Notes: generated by a model from the sequence alone, not told the origin. A stretch of 64,000 nucleotides of DNA from Planctomycetota bacterium (GCA_020638905.1 JACKHP010000020.1:1-64000); one strand, 5' to 3'; counted from the first letter of the stretch, positions 49,825 through 58,663 are shown. Translations and numbers: made by a program.

Positions 49825-50445
49825 ATGGCGTACATCGAGACGATCCCGCCCGACGACGCGGACGGTCCCCTGGCCGAGGTCTACGGCGAGGCCGTCGAGC
49901 GCGCCGGCAAGGTCTGGCAGATCCTGCGCATCCAGGGCAGCAACCCCGCGGTGCTCGCGGCCTGGATCGGGCTCTATCGCGCACTCATGTTCGGACCCTC
50001 GCCGCTCACGCGCATCGAGCGCGAGGTGACGGCGGTGGTCGTCTCGCGCAGCAACGACTGCTTCTACTGAATCCGCGCCCACGAGAGCGACCTCCGTGCC
50101 GAGGTCCGATCGGAACTGCTGGCGGGACGCGTGGTCGACGGCGTGCGGGCCCTGCCCGAACCACGTGACCCGCGCCTCGCGCGCGAGCGCGCCAAGGTCT
50201 ACGCCGCGGACTTCGCGGCCCAGGGCAGCGAGGCCGCGCCCACGCCGCGGCTGCGCGCCATGTTGCAGTTCGCCGAGCGCCTCGCGCGCGTGCCCGAGTC
50301 GATGGACGAAGAAGCCCTCGATCCGCTGCGCGCCCACGGCCTCGACGACCGCGCGATCCACGATCTGGCCCAGGTGGTGGGCTTCTTCAGCTCGATCAAC
50401 CGCCTGGCCGAGGCGCTCGGCGTCGATCCCGAGCCCGACTGGTGA
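49825..50445 (+). CDS. AhpD-like (carboxymuconolactone decarboxylase fold) selenoprotein, CxxU
   Basis: A 206-residue product if TGA 50068-50070 is selenocysteine (U82). Before it stands AVVVSRSNDCFY and after it IRAHESDLRAEV, so the motif is C79-F-Y-U82-x3-H86. This is the AhpD/peroxidase-related active site (CxxC-x3-H) with Sec replacing the second Cys. The downstream half continues in frame to a normal AhpD-type C-terminus (FFSSINRLAEALGV). It would reduce hydroperoxides or similar oxidants in the cytoplasm. The start is ATG 49825, just after a -10 element, with no Shine-Dalgarno. Confidence 0.87.
50068..50106 (+). promoter_or_regulatory. SECIS-like hairpin after UGA of the AhpD-like gene
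   Basis: GACCTC (50089-50094) pairs with GAGGTC (50101-50106) around the 6-base loop CGTGCC, which starts 24 bases after the UGA. A G in the first two loop positions fits the loose bacterial SECIS consensus. Confidence 0.55.
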
Positions 50446-50455
50446 TCGCGCCCGA

Positions 50456-51126
50456 TCAGAGGCCGCGCCAGCCCGAGTGGACGCGCGGACCGGGATCGAG
50501 CCCGTCGAGCAGCGCCGACTCGACGCGCGCCAGCTCGTCGAAGCGCTCGCGCACGCTGCCTTCGTCGTGGGCCTCGAGCGCGAGCGCGAGGAAGAGCGTC
50601 CCGTGGCGCGCCTCGGCCTCGCCCAGCGCGTCGTACAGCCTGTGCAGCGGACGGGTCGCGGCGCACGCCCGAAGCCGCACGAAGCGCTCGTGGCTGCGCA
50701 TCTCGATCAGCGCCGAGACGAGCAGCGCGTCGAGGTAGCCGCGTCCGTCGCGGCCGCTCGAGCGCGCGTGCGAGAGCAGCCCGCTCGCGTACGGGTTCGG
50801 CAGGTCGAAGCCGATCCCGCCGCCGCGCGCGTCGAGCTCGCGCAGGACGCGGTGCAGGTGCTCGGTCTCCTCGCGCACGAGCGGCATGAGCCGCAGCGCG
50901 AGTCCGCCTGCGATCGGGGTTGCGCTTGAGCAGCGTCATGGCCGAGGCGGCCGCCTTGAGCTCGCAGTGCGCGTGGTCGGAGCAGCGCGAGCAGGTCGCG
51001 CGCGGCCACGTCGGCCCACGCGTCGGGCGTGCGACACGCCAGCTCGAACGACGCGGGGACGACATCGCACGCATCCTGCGCGGCTGGCTCTCGGGACGCG
51101 TCCGTCGTGCGCGCACCCTCGCTCAT
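50456..51126 (-). pseudogene. miaE-like tRNA hydroxylase gene, two frameshifts
   Basis: The pieces join into a normal MiaE (tRNA-(2-methylthio-N6-isopentenyladenosine) hydroxylase). CRTPDAWADVAARDLLALLR lies in the frame starting at ATG 51126, DHAHCELKAAASAMTLLKRN in a second frame, and LMPLVREETEHLHRVLRELD onwards in a third. Diiron ligands HCELK, EETEHLH, EMRSHERF and EAEARH are all kept. Breaks lie near 50980 (a CGCG apparently shortened to CG) and near 50910. Intact residues on both sides suggest sequencing errors as likely as real decay. ATG 51126 overlaps the Rieske stop. Confidence 0.75.
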
Positions 51127-51465
51127 CGCGAGTCCTCAGGCGGCGCCGGCAGCTCGACCACGACCCAGCCGTCCTCCTCGTGCGCGGCGTAGATCGGGAT
51201 GCGCGCTCCGGGCACCATGCGGCAGCGTCCGTCGTCGAGCTCGAAGCGCCACAGGTGCTGTGGACAGGCGATGCCGCCGCGCTCGAGGATGCCGTCGGAG
51301 AGGTCGTAGTGCTGGTGCGGGCAGAGCGCGAAGAAGGCGTGCACGCGCCCTCCGTGACGCGCCACCGCCACCGGCAGCTCAATCACCGAACATGCGGCTG
51401 CGCACTCGCCCTCGACGAGCCTGTCGGCCCGGCAGAAAGCGCACCACGGACGGCGTGGAGCTCAT
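51123..51465 (-). pseudogene. Rieske [2Fe-2S] ferredoxin gene, one frameshift
   Basis: A small Rieske protein of about 113 residues. The cluster motifs LCPHQHYDLSDG (CxH) and IACPQHLWRF (CxxH) are intact in the downstream frame. The N-terminus MSSTPSVVRFLP starts at ATG 51465 in another frame and continues as ADRLVEGECAAACSVIELP after a one-base shift in a G/C run near 51425-51432. The intact remainder from GTG 51386 could be translated but would lack the first strand. It may serve as electron donor for the overlapping miaE-like diiron hydroxylase. Confidence 0.75.
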
Positions 51466-51495
51466 CGTCCGTCGCCTCCGTCGCGCGGATCGTCG

Positions 51496-53580
51496 TCAGG
51501 GGACGTCCCTCCGTGCGCGGCATCGCCGGTCGTCGCGGCGCCGTGCGCGTGCGCGGCGTCTCCGCGCTCGCCGGGCTTCCGTCCCCGTTCGCGCCGTCGC
51601 GCGCGGTTCCGACCCGCCGGGCCCGCCTGGCGTCCCCTCGAGGTAGCTGAGCTGGATCAGCGCGTCGTCGGTGCCCGTCCCACCTGACTCGCCCGCCGGA
51701 CGCGCCTTGCGCGTCACGTCGTACCAGTGCAGCGCGTCGGCCACCCAGGCGCTCGTAGGCGCGCGCGGTGTCGGGCGGCAGCGCGTCCGCGTCGAGCGCG
51801 TGCTGCTCGCCGGGATCGGCGACCAGGTCGTAGAACGTGCGCGCGCGCTCGGCGCCGCTCGTCTCGTCGACCTCGAGCACGACCTGCGTCCCGCTCGTCG
51901 CGCGGGCCGAGACGAGCATCGCCGTGGGACCGAAGAGCGACGTGCGCGTGAGCGAGAAGACCGGCGCCGGACGAGCCGGCAGATCGTCGAGCAGGAGCAG
52001 CGGCGGCGCGGCTCCCCCTCGACCAGGTCGAGTCCGGCCAGCACGAGCAGCGTGTTGAAGAGCGACGCCGTCGACACCGGACGCTCGACGCGCCGTCCCC
52101 GCGGCACGCCTGGCCCGGCCATCACGAGCGGCACGTGCAGCATCACGTCGGAGAGCGCGTAGCCGTGTCCGAGCCGTCCGTGCTCGAAGAGTTCCTCGCC
52201 GTGGTCGGCCACGAGCACGATCACCGTGCGGTCGAGCAGGCCGCGCGCGCGTCGAGGGCGTCCTGCAGCTCGGCGAAGCACTCGTCGAGGTACGACAGCT
52301 CGGCGTCGTACAGGTCGCCCACGTGCGCCTGCTCGTCGGGCTCGAGCGGCGGGATCTGCCCGTGCTGCAGCATGCCGGGCAGGTGTCCTCGAACGAACGC
52401 CGCTCGACGTAGCCCTCGCTCCAGCGCTCGCGCCCGCGCGGCGGACCGTAGGGCGCGTGCGGGTCCATGAGATGCACGTACGCGAACCAGCGCGCGCGTC
52501 GCGGGCTGCCCGTCGATCCACGCGAGCAGGCGCGCGTCGAGGGATTCGGCGTCGGCGTCGCCGAGTCCCGTGCCGGGGTCGGATTCGAAGTGCGCGAAGC
52601 CCTGGTCGAAGTTCGTGCTGGGCGAGACGAGCGGGTTGCCCGCGAACGCCGCCCCGGCGATGCCGGCCGCGCGCAGCCGCTCGGGCCACGTGCTGAGCGC
52701 GTCCATGAGCCAGTCGCGGCCATCGCCCAGCACGCCGTGGGTGTTCGGCGGCAGCCCGTGAGCAGGCTCGCGGTGGACAGCAGCGTCCAGCTCGAGGGGC
52801 GCGTTGGCCGTGGTGAAGAGCGTCCCGCGCGCGGCGAAGCAGGCGGCCAGCGCCGGCGTCGTGTCGCGCGCGCGTAGCCGTCGAGCGACATGCGCCGCGC
52901 GGCGAGGGTGTCGACGCACAGCACGAGCAGGTCAGGACGCTCGACCGACGCCCGCTGCCGCGGCACCTGCCGCCGCTCGAGCACCTCGGCCGACCACCAG
53001 ATCGGCTCCGGGCGCACGACGCCCTCCGGCACCGGACGGTCGCGCGTCGTCGCGAAGCGCAGCGTGACCGCACGCCCTCGTACGACGCGAGGTCGACGTC
53101 GAGTTCGCGCAGCACCTGGTCGTAGACGTTCTCCTTGTGCTCGCGCACGTACGCGCTGCTGAGCGCCGCCTGCTCGACGCCGTCGACGGCGATGCGGAAC
53201 TCGAGCGGCACCGGATCGGCCAGCTCGGGATCGTTGCGCGCGTCGCTGTAGACCATCGTGCGCGCGACGAGCCGCGCGCCCGGACCGAGCACCGGCGTGC
53301 GCAGCGTGAACGCGCTGGGCGCGTGGGCGCGCAGCACGAGCCGGTCCTGGTCGGACGCGAGGCCCACGCCGGGCGTGAAGACGGGCGCCCAGAGCGCGAG
53401 CGGATAGGCATCGTTGCTGGCCTCGACGCGGGCGCGTCCGGCGCCGAACTCGGTCAGCACGTCGAGCACCGGCGCCTCGAAGGTCACCGGCGCCAAGCCG
53501 TCCTCCGACGGGGGCGCCGTCGCCTCGCCGCAGCCGCCGCACAGCGCGAGCAGGACGACGAGCGGCAGCATCCACCGCAT
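51496..53580 (-). pseudogene. Sulfatase-superfamily lipoprotein gene broken by many frameshifts
   Basis: The gene begins as an intact lipoprotein (MRWMLPLVVLLALCGGC) with ~170 residues of exported N-terminal domain, then switches frame at least seven times. Reassembled pieces give a normal family member: DLLVLCVDTLAARRMSLDGY, SWTLLSTASLLTG, ARWFAYVHLMDPHAPYGP, VLVADHGEELFEHGRLGHGY and a final IQLSYLEG. The nucleophile position is Thr, as in two other family members here. Such a high density of indels with few substitutions points to sequence error in a low-quality stretch or very recent decay. The stop lies 30 bp before the Rieske gene. Confidence 0.75.
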
Positions 53581-53796
53581 CGCTGCGCCCGACGCACTCC
53601 GACCGGACGCCGGCCACCCCGCTGCGGGGCGCCGGACGGCTCGAATCGGGAGGGGCTCGGTTCGCAGGACGCTGGGCAAGTCCCCAGGTTAGCAGCCCGC
53701 CCCCGGTGGCCGCGCGTCGCGTCCGGCGCGGGGCGGGGACGCCCCGTCGGCTTGCGGACGCACGACGCCCAGGGGCGTCACGGGGTGCCCGTGCGG

Positions 53797-53802
53797 TACA
53801 CT
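53797..53802 (+). promoter_or_regulatory. -10 element of the ClpP-like gene
   Basis: TACACT ends six bases before ATG 53809, again implying a leaderless mRNA. No clear -35. Confidence 0.5.
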
Positions 53803-53808
53803 CCGGCC

Positions 53809-54420
53809 ATGACGGAACGCTCCTTTCCGACGCCGGATCCCGGCGCGCCCGACCCCTCCCGGGCCACCGCCGCCGGGCACCGCGTCTTCACCGGCAAGCG
53901 CCGCGTGTTCCTCTTCGGCGACATCAACGCCGGCGTGGCCGAGCGCGTGGTCGACCAGCTCATCTCGTTCGCCGAGGGCGATCCGGGCGACTCGATCGAC
54001 CTGCTCATCAACAGCACCGGCGGCGACATCGAGGCGGCCTGCGCGATCATCAACGCGATGCACGGCATTCCCTGCCGCGTCAACACGATCTGCATGGGCT
54101 TCGCGCAGAGCGCCGCCTGCATCATCCTCATGGCCGGCACGGGCGTGCGCTCGGCGTTCGAGAACTCGGTGCTGCTCATCCACCGCATGGTCTGGGACGA
54201 GCCGCCCGAGCAGGACGACGAGCAGGGCGACTACATGCCGCCGCCCGACGAGAAGTACGTCGAGCTCTGCCGCCGCCTCGAGAACGCCTACCTCGGCCGC
54301 TTCCTGAACCACGACGCGGTCTGGGCCGAGCGGCGCATCCCCACCGCGCTCGACATGTCCACCGACGACGCGCTGCAGCTCGGCGTGATCGACGGCGTGA
54401 TCTTCCTCGACCGCGACTGA
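53809..54420 (+). CDS. ClpP-family serine peptidase
   Basis: A 203-residue ClpP-like protein. The catalytic serine is S101 in MGFAQSAACII (ClpP form GQAASMGA) and the histidine is H125 in VLLIHRMVW. INSTGGDIEAACAIINAM is the substrate-cleft strand-helix segment. An extra insertion after the histidine (about 130-148, Asp/Glu/Pro-rich) differs from housekeeping ClpP, and no Clp ATPase gene is adjacent. It may be a specialised ClpP paralogue. Intact despite lying between frameshifted genes. Confidence 0.88.
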   Translation: MTERSFPTPDPGAPDPSRATAAGHRVFTGKRRVFLFGDINAGVAERVVDQLISFAEGDPGDSIDLLINSTGGDIEAACAIINAMHGIPCRVNTICMGFAQSAACIILMAGTGVRSAFENSVLLIHRMVWDEPPEQDDEQGDYMPPPDEKYVELCRRLENAYLGRFLNHDAVWAERRIPTALDMSTDDALQLGVIDGVIFLDRD

Positions 54421-54443
54421 GGGTCGGGCGAGCGCGTAGGCGT

Positions 54444-54757
54444 TCAGCCGACCTCGCCCAGGATGCGCTCGACGCGGTCCGCGAGCCCGAGGCGCAGTAG
54501 GAACTCTTCGCACGACGCACCGGGGTGACTGCGACGTGCGGCGCAGGGCGAGGAGATGGGCCGAGCGGCACAGGTCACGCCCCGGGGCGACCTTCTCCTC
54601 GGGGCGCATGGCACCCCAGCTCGAAGAGCAGCCGGTGGACAAAGGGGTCTGTGTCCTCCGACTGGGGGACGTAGGAGACGTCGGCGGGGACTCTGGGTGT
54701 GCCGTCGTGGCCTGTGCAGCTGCGCGGCGTCGGCCAGGAGAGCACGCGCCGTCGCAC
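54444..54757 (-). pseudogene. Small protein gene (about 90-100 residues) with two frameshifts
   Basis: Three minus-strand frames join into one plausible protein: SEDTDPFVHRLLFEL, then WGAMRPEEKVAPGRDLCRSA, then SHPGASCEEFLLRLGLADRV ending at the TGA 54446-54444. It resembles a small uncharacterised family with a DTxPxVxRLL...SPxEK...ALAGLRxRHPGASEEE pattern, which I recall but cannot name. Breaks lie near 54615 and 54533. The true start is uncertain. Confidence 0.5.
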
Positions 54758-54954
54758 CGCGGCGCGCGCCTCGACTCATCCGACCCGGGCGTCGCGCTTC
54801 GGCGGATGACCCGCGTCTCACGACCTCCCCCGCGCGATCTTCACGAGCTGCGGCGCACGATCCCGGCGCGAGAAGGACGCGATCCCGGCCCGCGGGGCCC
54901 TGCCCGCCGAGAACAGCCCTCCGGCCACCCGGGCCGCGCGACCGAAGAATGGGT

Positions 54955-54960
54955 TAGACT
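54955..54960 (+). promoter_or_regulatory. -10 element of the radical SAM gene
   Basis: TAGACT, 66 bases before ATG 55027. Same hexamer as at 13978, 35704 and 49812. Confidence 0.4.
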
Positions 54961-55026
54961 CAGCCTCCCCCGTCCCGTCCCCCCCAGTTCGACACCCGGG
55001 ACCCGGCACCAGGAATCTCCACACCG

Positions 55027-56172
55027 ATGCTCCGCAAGGCCTTCAAGCAGTTCCAGCTCGGCGTCAAGAACCCCGGCCAGGGGATGCGCATCCTCGCCAG
55101 CGAGGCCAAGATGCGTGCCGGCATCCGCACCCTGCGCTCGCTCGAGCTCGCGGTCACCTGGATCTGCAACCTCGACTGCGAGTTCTGCTACGCCGAAGAC
55201 CTCATGAAGGCGCAGAAGAAGCCGCCGCACATGCCGGTCGAAGAGGTCGCCGACATCACGCGCCAGGCGCGCGACCTGGGGCTGATCCACGTGAACGTGA
55301 CGGGCGGCGAGCCGCTCGTGCGCAAGGACATCTTCGAGGTCGTCGACGCGATCCCGAAGGACGTCGTCGTCTCGCTCGTGACGAACAGCACGCTGCTCAC
55401 CAAGGAGAAGATCGTGCGCCTCAAGCAGGCGGGGCTGTCCACGATCCAGATGAGCTACGGCGGGTACTACCTCAAGAGCTTCCAGCGCGACCTCGCGCGC
55501 TACTGCGTCGAGCAGGGCATCTCCGTCACGCTCTCGGTGGTGAACATCAAGGCCGAGCGTCCGAACATCGAGCACGCCTTCGCGATGGCCGAGGAGGACG
55601 ACTTCTCGGTGCTCTTCAACTATCCGATGATCTACAAGAATGAGGGCGTCGACTCCGAGTACTACTGGAAGATGCGCTACCACCCGCGCTGCCGCGAGGA
55701 CAACCTCTTCTGGTCGGGAAAAGACCGCTGCCCCGCGGGCACGCACAAGCTCTACGTCACGAACGACGGCGACGTCATGACGTGCGACCGCATCCACGCG
55801 ATCTACGGCAACGTGCGCACCGAGCCGCTGGCCGGCATCCACAAGCGCATGTACGAGCAGTTCATCAAGCACAAGAGCTTCTGCCTGCTCGAGACCTGCG
55901 AGAAGCAGTGGGACGAGAACAACAAGCGCTCCGGCCGCAACTACAGCAAGACGCTGCTCGGCACGCGTGAAGACCCGTTCAACGTGTTCGAGGGCACGCC
56001 GCTCATGCACGGCAGCGTGGCCGGCTCGACCATGGCGCAGGAGATCCACGCGGCGCGCAAGCGCGCCAGCGAGGGCGGCGCGAACGGGCACGACGCCCAG
56101 GGACACGACGCGTCCGGCGACGGGCGACCGGTCGACGTCCCGGTGAGCGAAGAGGCGCCGACGAAGCGCTGA
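55027..56172 (+). CDS. Radical SAM protein with SPASM-like C-terminus
   Basis: A 381-residue radical SAM enzyme. The [4Fe-4S] motif is ICNLDCEFCYA (Cx3Cx2C, near residue 50). VNVTGGEPLVRKD is the SAM-binding GGE motif. A C-terminal set of cysteines in RCPAGTHKLYVTNDGDVMTCD, then two more near CLLETCEKQW, suggests auxiliary clusters as in SPASM proteins. A hydrophilic tail of about 45 residues (Gly/Asp/His-rich) ends the protein. No precursor peptide or other maturase is adjacent, so the substrate is unknown. Confidence 0.88.
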   Translation: MLRKAFKQFQLGVKNPGQGMRILASEAKMRAGIRTLRSLELAVTWICNLDCEFCYAEDLMKAQKKPPHMPVEEVADITRQARDLGLIHVNVTGGEPLVRKDIFEVVDAIPKDVVVSLVTNSTLLTKEKIVRLKQAGLSTIQMSYGGYYLKSFQRDLARYCVEQGISVTLSVVNIKAERPNIEHAFAMAEEDDFSVLFNYPMIYKNEGVDSEYYWKMRYHPRCREDNLFWSGKDRCPAGTHKLYVTNDGDVMTCDRIHAIYGNVRTEPLAGIHKRMYEQFIKHKSFCLLETCEKQWDENNKRSGRNYSKTLLGTREDPFNVFEGTPLMHGSVAGSTMAQEIHAARKRASEGGANGHDAQGHDASGDGRPVDVPVSEEAPTKR

Positions 56173-56232
56173 GGGTCCGGGGCGGGCGCGACCGGCCGAG
56201 CGCGGCCCTCGAATCCGTCGCACCTCGGCGGC

Positions 56233-56238
56233 TATCCT
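56233..56238 (+). promoter_or_regulatory. -10 element of the ankyrin gene
   Basis: TATCCT, 43 bases before ATG 56282; GGGAG follows as Shine-Dalgarno. Confidence 0.4.
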
Positions 56239-56281
56239 GCAGCCTTCCACGCTGCGGCACGCCAACCCTCCGGGAGCCTCG

Positions 56282-56944
56282 ATGAACGACTGGGGTGACG
56301 AACTCCTCCCTCGCGAGGGCCACAGCGGCCGCCCGGGCCTCGACGCCTTGCTCGGCAAGGCGCGCCGCGGCGACCTCGACGCCGTCCTCGATGCGCTGAC
56401 CCACGACCCGTCGCTGCGGCAGGCCAAGAGCCTCGGCCACAACCGCACGCTCGTCTGGGAGGCCACGCGCGGGAACCGGCAGGTCCTGCTCAACCACCTG
56501 CTGGGGACAGGCGCCGACTTCGACGTCCCCGGACGCATCCGCGGCGAGTGCGCGGTGCTGCTCACGCCGTACGCGGTCGCACGCCGTCGCGGGCGCGACG
56601 ACCTGGCCCGCACGTTGCTCGGCGTCGGCGCGCAGCTCGACGTCTACACCGCCTGCGTCCTCGGCGAGTTCGACGTGGTGCACTCGCTCATCGAGAGCGA
56701 CCCCGACCTCGTCACGCGCGAACAGGACGACGACACGTTCTGGCGCGTCACGCCGCTCCACCACGCCGTCGCCGGAGGGCACGACGACCTCGTGCGCCTG
56801 CTCCTCGACCGGGGCGCGCAGGTCCGGCCCTACACCCGACTGCTGTGCGACATCGCGGCACGCTCCGACCGCGGCGACCTGGTCGAGGTGCTCGTCCAGG
56901 CGGGCGCCGATCCCGAGCTGGCTTGCGAATGGGGCAAGCGCTGA
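56282..56944 (+). CDS. Ankyrin-repeat protein
   Basis: A 220-residue soluble protein of about five ankyrin repeats. The clearest are TPLHHAVAGGHDDLVRLLLDRGAQV (near 160) and DRGDLVEVLVQAGADPEL (near 195); earlier ones are degenerate (GNRQVLLNHLLGTGADFDV, RDDLARTLLGVGAQLDV). Ankyrins mediate protein binding; the partner is unknown. It follows the radical SAM gene by 109 bp with its own -10. Confidence 0.87.
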   Translation: MNDWGDELLPREGHSGRPGLDALLGKARRGDLDAVLDALTHDPSLRQAKSLGHNRTLVWEATRGNRQVLLNHLLGTGADFDVPGRIRGECAVLLTPYAVARRRGRDDLARTLLGVGAQLDVYTACVLGEFDVVHSLIESDPDLVTREQDDDTFWRVTPLHHAVAGGHDDLVRLLLDRGAQVRPYTRLLCDIAARSDRGDLVEVLVQAGADPELACEWGKR

Positions 56945-56991
56945 GGCCAGGCGCATCCGCGGGAGACCAGCACGGCGTCGCCGGGACCGGA

Positions 56992-57355
56992 TCACCGGTG
57001 CAGAAGCCTGTTCCCTGGTCGGGGGGACCGATCGCGCGCCTCGACCACCGCGCGGTCGGCGCCCTGCAACTGGTCGAGGAACTGCTCGCGGACGGCCCAG
57101 CCGGCGCGCAACCGGAGGCCAGCGCGAGCAGCCACACGCCCAGCAGCGCCGCGAGCCGCTGTCCGAAGAGCCGCTGTCCGAGCAACGTGAGCGGCCACGC
57201 GAAGGGCAGCGTGCCGACCGCGACCACGCCCAGGCGCAACACGTTCAGGTCGAAGTCGGCACGCGCCATCGGCGCGAGCAGCAGCGCGTCGAGGGCGACC
57301 ACGGCTCTCCGGCGTCGCCGTCGACGATCGTGTCGGGGAAGTCGTCGTCGGTCAC
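56992..57355 (-). pseudogene. Small membrane protein gene with frameshifts
   Basis: GTG 57355 gives VTDDDFPDTIVDGDAGE, then after a shift near 57305 the frame reads VVALDALLLAPMARADFDLNV and on through a hydrophobic region (VVAVGTLPFAWPLTLLGQ, AALLGVWLLALAS). A further shift near 57112 leads to RAGWAVREQFLDQLQGADRAV and a stop at 56992. Two membrane segments are likely. The function is not recognised; it resembles one more casualty of the local indel cluster. Confidence 0.5.
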
Positions 57356-57470
57356 GCGTCGTTCCCGCGGTCGCTCCGGGACGGGACCGCCGCGGTCGGG
57401 GGCACACCGGGCCGGTCACGTCGGACGCGCATCGTCCCATCCCGGGGACGGTGGGCAAAGCGGTGCCCGT

Positions 57471-58070
57471 TCACCCGCCCAGGCGCTCCGCCAGCCAGGC
57501 GCGCGCGGCGCGCAGGTCGAGGTCGACGGTGCTCTCGGCCACGTCCAGGACCGAGGCGGTCTCGGCCACGGTGAGCCCGACGAAGACATGCAGCTCGAGC
57601 GCCCTGGCGGCGCGCGGCTGGACGCGCTCGAGCACGGCCAGGGCGTCGTGCAGGTCGATCACGCGGGCGGCGTCGAGGGGCTCGCGGCTCCAGTGCTCGA
57701 GCACGACCTCGAAGTCGCGACGCTGCAGCTTGCCGCCGCGCTTGTCGCGCTGCCTGGCACGCGCGTGGTCGACGAGCACGTGCCGCATCACGCGCGCGGC
57801 CGCCTTGAAGAACTCGCCCCGGTCGGCGTAGTCCCTGGGTGCCTTGGGGAGCAGGCGCAGCCAGGCCTCGTTCACGAGCGCGGTGGCCTGCAGCGTGTGG
57901 TCGGCGCGCTCGCCGGCCATCTTGCCGCGCGCGATGTGGTGCAGCTCGTCGTGGACCGCGGCGAAGACCTGGTCGGCGGCCCGCTCGTCGCCGCGCGTCG
58001 AGCGCTGGATGAGCACGGTCAGGTCGAGGTCGTCGGGCTCGGGACGCTCGGGCGGCGGCGGTCGGTTCAC
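57471..58070 (-). CDS. ECF-type RNA polymerase sigma factor
   Basis: A 199-residue sigma-70 family protein. Region 2 (about 35-110) includes ATALVNEAWLRLL and FFKAAARVMRHVLVDHARAR; region 4 (about 140-195) includes ALELHVFVGLTVAETASVLDVAESTVDLDLRA split across the helix-turn-helix. This is the planctomycete-type ECF group often paired with protein kinases. No anti-sigma factor is adjacent; the divergent STAS gene is a possible partner. GTG 58070 has GGGAG six bases upstream. Confidence 0.9.
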   Translation of the reverse strand: MNRPPPPERPEPDDLDLTVLIQRSTRGDERAADQVFAAVHDELHHIARGKMAGERADHTLQATALVNEAWLRLLPKAPRDYADRGEFFKAAARVMRHVLVDHARARQRDKRGGKLQRRDFEVVLEHWSREPLDAARVIDLHDALAVLERVQPRAARALELHVFVGLTVAETASVLDVAESTVDLDLRAARAWLAERLGG

Positions 58071-58287
58071 GACATGCTCCCACGATGCTCGCGAGGACTT
58101 CGGGCGCGCGCCCGATCGTAGCAGGCGCGGAGATCCCCTCCGCCGCGCGCCGGCCGCCGACCGCGGCCGCGCTCGCCATCGAGCCGCCACGCAATCCCGT
58201 CGGGCCGTCTTCCCAGCAACCGCGCCTCGTCCCCCCGGACCATGAAGGGCCACATCCCCGACCGAACGACTCTCCGGAGGACAGACC

Positions 58288-58623
58288 ATGAAGATGACCA
58301 TCGAGCGCTTCGACGACCTCATGCGGCTCACGCTGCGCGGCGACTTCGACGCGTTCGTGCGCGACCCGTTCCTCGAGCGCGTGGCGAGCCTGATCGCCGA
58401 GGGCGCGCGCCGGCTCGAGCTCGACCTGCTGCGCGTGCGCTTCCTCGGCAGCTCCGGCGCGGGTGCGCTGCTCAAGTGCCGCCGCATGCTGCGCGAGCAG
58501 GGCGGCGAGCTGCTCGTCCTGCGCGCGTCCGACGCGGTGCGCGAGACGCTCGAACTGCTCGACCTGACCCGCCTGCTGGGCGTGGCCGACGACGAACTCG
58601 AGCCCGCCAGCCACGACGGCTGA
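58288..58623 (+). CDS. STAS-domain anti-sigma factor antagonist-like protein
   Basis: A 111-residue single STAS domain. The phosphorylation-loop region reads VRFLGSSGAGALLK, where the usual DSSG aspartate is Gly but both serines remain. It may act in a partner-switching module with a kinase/anti-sigma factor encoded elsewhere. GGAGG lies seven bases before ATG 58288. A terminator follows directly. Confidence 0.9.
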   Translation: MKMTIERFDDLMRLTLRGDFDAFVRDPFLERVASLIAEGARRLELDLLRVRFLGSSGAGALLKCRRMLREQGGELLVLRASDAVRETLELLDLTRLLGVADDELEPASHDG

Positions 58624-58635
58624 GCACGACACGCT

Positions 58636-58663
58636 CCCCGGGGAGGCGGGAGGCTCCCCGGGG
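58636..58663 (+). terminator. Terminator after STAS gene
   Basis: CCCCGGGGAG (58636-58645) and CTCCCCGGGG (58654-58663) form a perfect 10-bp stem with an 8-base loop, 12 bases after the stop. Confidence 0.65.
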
